A model generated the notes under the pieces. It saw only the letters and a list, made by a program, of their open reading frames with translations, did not search any database and had not been told where the DNA came from. From Muribaculaceae bacterium (GTDB lineage Bacteria; Bacteroidota; Bacteroidia; Bacteroidales; Muribaculaceae): DNA of 52,049 nucleotides. This document shows positions 44,323-50,982 of this stretch, piece by piece. The stretch lies in NCBI GenBank assembly GCA_029058745.1, contig JAIDXM010000054.1, positions 1 through 52,049 of the forward strand, read 5' to 3'. Positions within the stretch are counted from its first letter, which is position 1, and each line of letters opens with the position of its first letter. Position numbers and translations under genes: made by a program.

Positions 44323-46215
44323 ATGAATAAACTTAAAATGAAAACCCATGACGCATCAGAGGGCAATATGGCTAAGATAGCCGCATTGTTCCCTCAATGC
44401 GTCACTGAGCGAAAAGGCAAGGACGGCACCGTCGAACTTGCCATCGACTTCGACAAACTCCGCGACGAGTTGTCGAAGGACTTGCTCGATGGGGCAGAGG
44501 AACGTTATCAGTTCACATGGCCTGATAAACGCGCTGCATCACGTCTCGCCAACGAGGCAACCGACAAGACGCTTCGCCCTGACCTCGATGCTTCTGTAGA
44601 TTTTTGGAACACACAAAATCTCTATATAGAGGGTGATAATCTTGACGTGCTGAAAGTTCTCCGCGAGAACTATCTTGGTGCTATCAAGATGATTTACATT
44701 GACCCTCCCTATAACACAGGTAATGATTTTGTCTATAACGACGATTTCGCACAGGGTAAGGATGAGTATGAGCAATCAAGCGGTCTTTTCGACGAAGACG
44801 GTAACCAAGTTCTCGACCCAATGCAACGCAACACTGAAAGCAATGGCCGCTTTCATACTGATTGGCTCAATATGATTTATCCTCGTCTTAAAGTCGCTCG
44901 CGACTTGCTTTCTGAGGATGGAGTAATATTTATCTCGATGGATGATGGCGAGATAGAGAACCTACGAAAAGTATGTGACGAAGTTTTCGGTGAGCATAAC
45001 TTTGTAAACCAGATTGTGTGGCATAAAAAATATGGGGCTGCTAATGACGCTCAATACCTATCGGATGTTCACGATTATATCTTGCTATTCTGTAAAAATA
45101 AGAAAAGCTGGAAGCCCAATCTATTTGAGCGACCTGATGAGTTAAATGCTAAATATCATAATCCAGATAATGACCCCCGAGGACCATGGGTGGCAACAAA
45201 TTTATCGGTTAGGACATATTCTGCGGCGAATGATTACGAAATAAGTGGTCCTAACGGTCAGGTATTTCTTCCGCCGCCATCACGCAGTTGGGTCGTTTCA
45301 AAAGAACGTTATCAAGAACTTTTAGAAGATGGACGAATTACATTCGGTAAGGATGGAAATTCTCGTCCATACAAAAAAACATTTCTTTCAGAGGTTCAAA
45401 ATGGGATTGTCCCAACTACAATATGGGGTTATGATGAGGCTGGTCACAATATTGGAGCAAAATCCGAAATTCGAGATTTGTTTTCTGATATGAAGGTTCC
45501 GTTTGATACTCCCAAACCGACAAAATTAATTAAAAGGATTATTCATATGGCTGAAAATCCTTCTCATGACGATATTATACTGGACTTTTTCTCTGGATCT
45601 GCGACTACCGCTGATGCTGTAATGCAAAAGAATGCCGAAGATGGCGGCCATAGAAAGTATATATGTGTACAGGTTGCAGAACGAACTAATGAAAAGTCCG
45701 TCGCTCGACTTGAGGGATTCAACGCTATTACTGAGATTGCAAAGGAACGTATTCGTCGCGCAGGTAAGAAAATCAAGGAGGAAGCGGATCTTAACGGTCA
45801 AGACCTCGATACCGGCTTCCGTGTCCTCAAACTCGACTCGTCGAATATGGAGGACGTGTACTATACTCCTGAAGATTTCAACGAGAATGACCTTTTCAAA
45901 TCAGTTGACAATGTGAAGCCAGACCGTACTCCGCTTGACTTACTTTTCCAAGTCCTACCCGAACTCAATATCGAGTTGTCGGCCAAGATAGAGACGCAAG
46001 ATGTCAACGGCAAAAAAGTGTTCTTTGTCGATGACACTTATCTTGTCGCCACATTCGATACCGAGGTCAACGAGTCAACCGTCACCGAGATTGCCAAGAT
46101 GAAGCCTCAATACTTCGTAATGCGCGATGCCTCGGCCGCTAATGACAATGTCCTTGACAACTTCGAGCAAATCTTCAAGCATTATTCACCCGATACTATC
46201 CGCAAAATCCTTTAA
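44323..46215 (+). CDS. mod: Type III restriction-modification DNA methyltransferase (Mod)
   Basis: A 630-residue beta-class N6-adenine methylase. The catalytic DPPY (127-130) comes first (IYIDPPYNTGNDF), and the SAM motif DFFSGS (about 421-426, FSGSATTADAV) comes later, with the target-recognition region between them (about 225-400). Mod alone recognises and methylates one strand of an asymmetric site; with Res it forms the nuclease complex. The recognition region (about 45000-45560) is visibly richer in A and T than the two conserved ends, a sign of exchange of the specificity segment. Only a small AT-rich gene separates it from DUF4391; the four-helix-bundle element lies between it and res. 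Confidence 0.93.
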   Translation: MNKLKMKTHDASEGNMAKIAALFPQCVTERKGKDGTVELAIDFDKLRDELSKDLLDGAEERYQFTWPDKRAASRLANEATDKTLRPDLDASVDFWNTQNLYIEGDNLDVLKVLRENYLGAIKMIYIDPPYNTGNDFVYNDDFAQGKDEYEQSSGLFDEDGNQVLDPMQRNTESNGRFHTDWLNMIYPRLKVARDLLSEDGVIFISMDDGEIENLRKVCDEVFGEHNFVNQIVWHKKYGAANDAQYLSDVHDYILLFCKNKKSWKPNLFERPDELNAKYHNPDNDPRGPWVATNLSVRTYSAANDYEISGPNGQVFLPPPSRSWVVSKERYQELLEDGRITFGKDGNSRPYKKTFLSEVQNGIVPTTIWGYDEAGHNIGAKSEIRDLFSDMKVPFDTPKPTKLIKRIIHMAENPSHDDIILDFFSGSATTADAVMQKNAEDGGHRKYICVQVAERTNEKSVARLEGFNAITEIAKERIRRAGKKIKEEADLNGQDLDTGFRVLKLDSSNMEDVYYTPEDFNENDLFKSVDNVKPDRTPLDLLFQVLPELNIELSAKIETQDVNGKKVFFVDDTYLVATFDTEVNESTVTEIAKMKPQYFVMRDASAANDNVLDNFEQIFKHYSPDTIRKIL

Positions 46216-46246
46216 GGAATTAGGAATTAGGAAAGAGGAATTAGGA
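46216..46246. repeat. AATTAGG repeat, left flank of the four-helix-bundle element
   Basis: GGAATTAGGAATTAGGAAAG followed by AGGAATTAGGA, directly after the mod stop codon. It is inverted relative to the tract at 46662-46690. Confidence 0.85.
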
Positions 46247-46271
46247 ATATAATATTATGGTTAATCGATTC

Positions 46272-46287
46272 TGCAGACGTGTCTGCA
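46272..46287. other. Perfect hairpin upstream of the four-helix-bundle gene
   Basis: TGCAGAC and GTCTGCA are separated by two bases, 21 bases upstream of the start at 46309. Confidence 0.5.
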
Positions 46288-46308
46288 AAATGTTACAAAG
46301 TTCTTGAT

Positions 46309-46671
46309 ATGAAAGAATCAAATCCCATAAAAGATAAGTCTAAAGCATTTGCTGTGAGAATTATCAACCTATATAAGCATCTGAGTAATAATAAGAACGA
46401 GTGTATTCTGTCAAAACAATTATTACGCAGCGGCACAAGTATTGGAGCTAATGTGTCAGAGGCTCTGTGTGGGATAAGCAAGAAGGATTTTCTTGCCAAG
46501 ATGTATATTGCGTTCAAAGAATGTGTCGAAACTCAATATTGGCTTGAACTGTTATCTGAAACCGATTTCCTCTCAGCGAGTGAATTTGAATCAATTAATA
46601 AAGATTGTGAGGAACTTAGAAAGATGTTAAGCAGTATCACAAAGTCAACAGTAGAATCTCTGAATTCCTAA
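46309..46671 (+). CDS. Four-helix-bundle protein (S23 / Avd-like)
   Basis: 120 residues, starting at 46309 (MKESNPIKDKSKAFAVRIIN); the open frame begins ten codons earlier. SKQLLRSGTSIGANVSEALC is the signature of the four-helix-bundle family first seen in 23S rRNA intervening sequences, and DFLAKMYIAFKECVETQYWL is the usual third-helix pattern. Related proteins (bAvd) assist reverse transcriptases in diversity-generating elements, but no reverse transcriptase is in this window. The stop codon lies within a TCCTAATTCC repeat, and an inverted copy lies at 46216-46246. The gene therefore looks like a small mobile unit placed between mod and res. Confidence 0.85.
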   Translation: MKESNPIKDKSKAFAVRIINLYKHLSNNKNECILSKQLLRSGTSIGANVSEALCGISKKDFLAKMYIAFKECVETQYWLELLSETDFLSASEFESINKDCEELRKMLSSITKSTVESLNS

Positions 46672-46690
46672 TTCCTCACTCCTAATTCCA
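46662..46690. repeat. CCTAATTCC repeat, right flank of the four-helix-bundle element
   Basis: AATTCCTAATTCCTCACTCC followed by TAATTCC. It supplies the stop codon of the gene to its left and ends 11 bases before the ATG of res. Confidence 0.85.
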
Positions 46691-46701
46691 CATTGAAAAA
46701 A

Positions 46702-49700
46702 ATGAAATTTAAGTTTAAGATTCAGGGCTACCAGACGGATGCTGTGGCGAATACAACCGCCATATTCACCGGTCAGCCTAATATCGACCGTGCTCATTAT
46801 CGCCGTGACCTTGGCAGACTCCCTGCCGGTACTATGCGCGAAATGCTTGATGATGACGGCTACCGCAATGCTGATGTGGAACTTTCGTCCAAGCAATTGC
46901 TTGAAAATCTACACTCTGTTCAGACTTCGGCAGGTGTGCCGCTTTCCAAATCTCTCAGCAAAGTTGATGGCTTGGGTGCCGTTAACCTCGATGTCGAGAT
47001 GGAGACCGGTACTGGTAAAACTTACGTCTATATCAAGACTATGTTTGAGCTTAACAAACTCTATGGTTGGTCGAAGTTCATTATAGTTGTGCCGAGTATA
47101 GCGATTCGTGAGGGTGTGGCTAAATCTTTCCGTATGCTTGAAGACCATTTCATGGAGCAGTATGGTAAGAAGGCGCGTTGGTTCATATATAACAGCTCAA
47201 ACCTAAATCAGCTCGACCAATTCTCGCAGGATGCCGGGCTGAACGTGATGATTATTAACACTCAGGCGTTTGCAAAATCATTTAACAAAGATAATGCAAA
47301 GAAAAATAAGAATGGTAATGCAAAAGATAAAGGAGCTTTAGTAATCTACACACCTCAGGATAGATTTGCCTCAAGAGTACCAATGAATGTAATCGCAGCT
47401 AATCGTCCCATTATTATAATGGATGAACCTCAAAGGATGGAAGGAACTGCTACACAAAATGCTCTCAAACAATTCAATCCGCTTTTCGTCCTGAATTACT
47501 CTGCGACTCACCGCACACGACACGATACTGTCTATGCGCTCGACGCTTTGGACGCTTACCGCGAGCGGCTTGTAAAGCGTATTAAGGTAATCGGTTTTGA
47601 ACTTAAGAACCTGCGTGGCACCAACGGCTACATGTATCTCGAAGAAATTGTCCTGTCTCCGAGCAAGCCCCCGATGGCGCGTATCTCCATCGAGGTCAAG
47701 AACGCCGCCGGTGAGCCTCGCCGTCACTTCAAAACTCTCGGTGTCGGTGACTCTCTGTTCATCGCATCGAACGAACTGGAAGAATACCGTGGCTACGATA
47801 TTGCCGAAATCAATCCCGGCAATACTGTTCATCCCCTTGGATATGTGACTTTCACAAACGGCGTTACTCTGCGCAAGGGTGAAATCGTGGGTGAATCTAA
47901 CGAACTGCACATGCAGCGCGTTCAGATACGCGAGACCATCAAGGCTCACTTCGAGAAGGAGCGTCAGTTGTTCAAGAAAGGGATCAAGTGCCTGTCGCTC
48001 TTCTTCATTGATGAAGTGGCGAAGTACCGCAAATATGACGAGAACGGCGAACCGGTCAAGGGTATTTTCCAAACCATATTTGAGGAGGAATATGCCCGGC
48101 TTGTTAATGAAGAGTTCCACATCTTCGATGAAGAGTATAATGAGTATCTGCGTCGGTTCTATCCCTATCAGACACATCGCGGTTACTTCTCCATTGACAA
48201 GAAAGGGAAGATGGTTGACACCAAGACCAAACGCGGCTCTGATGTCAGCGATGATGCCTCGGACTATGACCTCATTCTCCGCGATAAGGAGCGTCTGCTG
48301 AGTTTCGATGAACCGACTCGTTTCATCTTCTCACACTCCGCTCTGCGTGAGGGTTGGGATAACCCCAACGTGTTCCAGATATGTACCCTGCGCCACAGCA
48401 ATTCAACCACTACCAAACGTCAGGAGGTTGGCCGTGGCTTGCGTATCGCCGTTGACAAGAATGGTGTGCGTCAGGATAAGGAACTGCTTGGCGATGATGT
48501 TCACAACATTAATGTACTTACAGTGATTGCAAACGAAAGTTATGCAGACTTTACCAACGCTCTCCAAAAGGAAACGCGAGAAGCCCTGCGTGAACGTGCT
48601 ACCAAGGCTTCTACTGACTACTTCAAGGGGAAAACCATTACGCTCGACGGTCAACCTCATGTCGTTACCGACTCTGAGGCTTCTCGCATAATGATTTATC
48701 TTGAAGATAGCGGGTATGTTGACGATTCAGGCAACATAACACCCAAATATCATGCTGACCGCGAAGCCGGGACGCTCGCTCCGCTTCCAGCAAAACTTCA
48801 ACCTATGGTCGAGGGTGTGACTCGCCTTATCAACTCTATCTTCGACCCGTCACTGCTTGACGGCATGACTGAGAACGGCGGCAAAACGAAATTGCCTGAG
48901 CCGAAGCTGAACGCCAATTTCTACCGCGAGGAGTTTCAGGCTCTGTGGAAAGCAATCAACCACAAGTATGTCTATACTGTCAGCTACGACTCTGACGAGT
49001 TGATTGAGAAGTCAATACTGCATCTCAATACCGACGAACTGAAAGTGCGCACTCTCCGCTACATCAAGATTGAGGGTAAGCAGCATGAAGATGAAGTAAC
49101 TGAATTTGGTGACACCAAATCCTCCTCTCAAGAACTTACCGACGTAAGCACTTCATCCGTAAAGTATGACCTTATCGGGCAGATTGCCAAGGGTGCCAAT
49201 ATCACCCGACGAACTGCCGCTAAGATTCTTCAAGGTTTGCGCCCGGCTAAACTCGCCCTGTTCCGCAACAACCCCGAAGAATTTATCCGTAAGGTTGTGC
49301 AAATCATCCGTGAGCAGAAAGCCACGATGATTGTGGACCACATACATTACCATCTCACCGACGGTACGTATGACTCGGATATCTTCACGGCTGCAAGCAA
49401 AGCCGAATTTGACAAAGCTTATCAGGCATCCAAACACGTTACCGATTACGTCGTTTCCGACAGTATCAGTGAGCGCAATTTCGCCCACGACCTTGACGAG
49501 GCAAGCGAGGTTGTTGTCTATGCTAAACTCCCTCGCTCTTTCCAAATTCCTACTCCTGTCGGCAGTTATGCTCCCGACTGGGCGATAGCCATGCAAAAGG
49601 GTAGCGTCAAACACATTTTCTTCATAGCGGAAACCAAAGGTTCGCTCCAATCCATGCAACTCAATGCTATCGAAAATGCAAAGATTGACTGTTGCACCCA

Positions 49701-49791
49701 ACTGTTCAACGAAATGTCGACCGACAATGTGCGCTACCATAAGGTGACCTGCTATCAGGATCTGCTTGATGCAATGACTACCATCAGATAA
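46702..49791 (+). CDS. res: Type III restriction enzyme subunit Res
   Basis: 1,029 residues from the ATG at 46702 (MKFKFKIQGYQTDAV); a TTG nine bases earlier is possible. Superfamily 2 motor: motif I METGTGKT (about 100-107), motif II MDEPQRM, motif III NYSATHR, motif VI EVGRGLRIAV. The C-terminal endonuclease domain has SYAPDWAIA (Asp about 959) and FIAETKGS (Glu about 976, Lys about 978), the PD-(D/E)XK pattern. With Mod it cuts DNA after ATP-driven motion between two inversely oriented sites. A segment at about 47265-47460 is more AT-rich than its surroundings. A strong terminator follows 8 bases after the stop. Confidence 0.94.
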   Translation: MKFKFKIQGYQTDAVANTTAIFTGQPNIDRAHYRRDLGRLPAGTMREMLDDDGYRNADVELSSKQLLENLHSVQTSAGVPLSKSLSKVDGLGAVNLDVEMETGTGKTYVYIKTMFELNKLYGWSKFIIVVPSIAIREGVAKSFRMLEDHFMEQYGKKARWFIYNSSNLNQLDQFSQDAGLNVMIINTQAFAKSFNKDNAKKNKNGNAKDKGALVIYTPQDRFASRVPMNVIAANRPIIIMDEPQRMEGTATQNALKQFNPLFVLNYSATHRTRHDTVYALDALDAYRERLVKRIKVIGFELKNLRGTNGYMYLEEIVLSPSKPPMARISIEVKNAAGEPRRHFKTLGVGDSLFIASNELEEYRGYDIAEINPGNTVHPLGYVTFTNGVTLRKGEIVGESNELHMQRVQIRETIKAHFEKERQLFKKGIKCLSLFFIDEVAKYRKYDENGEPVKGIFQTIFEEEYARLVNEEFHIFDEEYNEYLRRFYPYQTHRGYFSIDKKGKMVDTKTKRGSDVSDDASDYDLILRDKERLLSFDEPTRFIFSHSALREGWDNPNVFQICTLRHSNSTTTKRQEVGRGLRIAVDKNGVRQDKELLGDDVHNINVLTVIANESYADFTNALQKETREALRERATKASTDYFKGKTITLDGQPHVVTDSEASRIMIYLEDSGYVDDSGNITPKYHADREAGTLAPLPAKLQPMVEGVTRLINSIFDPSLLDGMTENGGKTKLPEPKLNANFYREEFQALWKAINHKYVYTVSYDSDELIEKSILHLNTDELKVRTLRYIKIEGKQHEDEVTEFGDTKSSSQELTDVSTSSVKYDLIGQIAKGANITRRTAAKILQGLRPAKLALFRNNPEEFIRKVVQIIREQKATMIVDHIHYHLTDGTYDSDIFTAASKAEFDKAYQASKHVTDYVVSDSISERNFAHDLDEASEVVVYAKLPRSFQIPTPVGSYAPDWAIAMQKGSVKHIFFIAETKGSLQSMQLNAIENAKIDCCTQLFNEMSTDNVRYHKVTCYQDLLDAMTTIR

Positions 49792-49799
49792 GTTCAATG

Positions 49800-49838
49800 G
49801 CGGGCGCAGATCAGATTGGTTTAGCGCCCGCGTTTTTT
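49800..49838 (+). terminator. Rho-independent terminator of the type III operon
   Basis: GCGGGCGC (49800-49807) pairs with GCGCCCGC (49824-49831), followed by GTTTTTTAG. It begins nine bases after the res stop. Confidence 0.85.
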
Positions 49839-49903
49839 AGACCCCGTTTGGTTTGGTTCGGGCTATATGTATGCCCGGATAAACCTACATATGGAGATAG
49901 CTG

Positions 49904-50065
49904 AACAATAGCCGATGTGCATCGCAGTGACCGACTGACTCGAAGAATTTATCGAAAGTTTTCGACGAACTTGCAAAAGCCTCCTGATACAGTATAAGCA
50001 AAATGACATCGGCAAATAAACGAATCACTCTGTAAACCGCTGATTTACCGAATATTTTTCGTAAT
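49904..50065. repeat. ~160-bp direct repeat, right copy
   Basis: Matches 37525-37685 with about ten substitutions and one inserted base by eye, in the same orientation. It ends 24 bases upstream of the RhuM pseudogene. The last part, TCGTAATTTTACAATC, is one base off a TAnnTTTG promoter box. The stretch 49839-49903 holds nothing recognisable. Confidence 0.85.
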
Positions 50066-50088
50066 TTTACAATCTCAAAAGTTTTTAA

Positions 50089-50365
50089 TGGATACAAACA
50101 ACGAAATAATATTATACCAACCGGATGCCTCGGTCAAACTTGAAGTCCGATTGGAAGATGACACGGTATGGCTTACGTAGCAACAGATGTCTGATCTGTT
50201 TCTGCGAGACCGTACTGTAATCACGCGACATATCAACAATATTTTCAAGGAGAAAGAACTTGAAGAGAAAAGCAATGTGCATTTTTTGCACATTGCAAAT
50301 TCAGACAAACCGATTAAACTGTATAGTCTTGATGTTATTATTTCAGTTGGATATCGGGTCAAACT
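50089..50365 (+). pseudogene. RhuM-family protein, internal stop and truncated
   Basis: The frame starts MDTNNEIILYQPDASVKLEV and reads RLEDDTVWLT, then TAG at 50178-50180 in place of the usual Gln codon, and continues QQMSDLFLRDRTVITRHINN. It ends with KLYSLDVIISVGYRVK, all typical of the RhuM family. After GYRVK the sequence changes to an IS982 fragment on the other strand, so the last two thirds are missing. RhuM is a phage/virulence-associated DNA-binding-type protein. Confidence 0.8.
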
Positions 50366-50490
50366 CCAGTGCGCCGCTTCGGAGCATCAGCGGAACTCGG
50401 AAGTGCGTTTTTTGCCACCTCAATCTCAAATTCCTTGCAGAAATCGTCCGCGATACAAAAAATTTCAGTAACTCTACTCTCGGTAATCAT
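50366..50490 (-). pseudogene. IS982-type transposase, N-terminal fragment
   Basis: On the minus strand the frame begins MITESRVTEIFCIADDFCKE and ends with LPSSADAPKRRTGV, which matches from memory the first 40 residues of Bacteroides IS982-family transposases. It breaks off where the RhuM sequence starts, marking a deletion or insertion junction. Confidence 0.65.
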
Positions 50491-50950
50491 GATACAGTAT
50501 TTATTGTTTGATACCTCTAAATTACTAAATATCAGAGAAATTACCAAAAGAATAGGCAACTTTTTCAAGCTGCCTATTCAACTTTTTTATAGCATTTCTT
50601 ATCCCGAACTCGCGTTATTAAGAAGATATGGTGACAACCGCTTTGAGAACATACGGTTTGCAATTGGGTCATACACTTTTAACGTAACGACCCAAACATT
50701 GTCATTTGGCGACAAAGAAACAGAATTATCTCTCTTTGAAGCCAAGATACTTGAACGTCTGGCCACAAATATCGGGAAGACTGTTGATGCCTCTGAACTG
50801 ATGATTGCCGTATGGCTGCGCGACGAACAAAGCAACCGCAACTCCATCCATGGTTACATTCACAAACTACGCCGAGCCCTGCGTCACGACCCCTCAATCT
50901 CCATCATCAATCAGCGTGGTTTCGGCTACATACTCGTAATCCGCAACTGA
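50489..50950 (+). CDS. Winged-helix (OmpR/PhoB C-terminal type) regulator
   Basis: The ATG at 50489 gives 153 residues; the open frame to the left runs into the IS982 remnant and is not used. The last 95 residues form a trans_reg_C-like winged helix: SYTFNVTTQTLSFGDKETEL (strand platform), LSLFEAKILERLATNIGKTV, and SIHGYIHKLRRALRHDPSIS followed by NQRGFGYILVIRN. The N-terminal 60 residues lack a receiver-domain Asp pocket. It may therefore act without phosphorylation. The ATG overlaps the start of the IS982 frame on the other strand by three bases. Confidence 0.75.
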   Translation: MIQYLLFDTSKLLNIREITKRIGNFFKLPIQLFYSISYPELALLRRYGDNRFENIRFAIGSYTFNVTTQTLSFGDKETELSLFEAKILERLATNIGKTVDASELMIAVWLRDEQSNRNSIHGYIHKLRRALRHDPSISIINQRGFGYILVIRN

Positions 50951-50982
50951 CAAAATGCGGATAACGCAGAAAACGCAATGTT

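Noticed and set aside
46309..46671. Diversity-generating retroelement (Avd accessory)
   Set aside because: The four-helix-bundle protein is Avd-like, but there is no reverse transcriptase and no template/variable repeat pair in the window.
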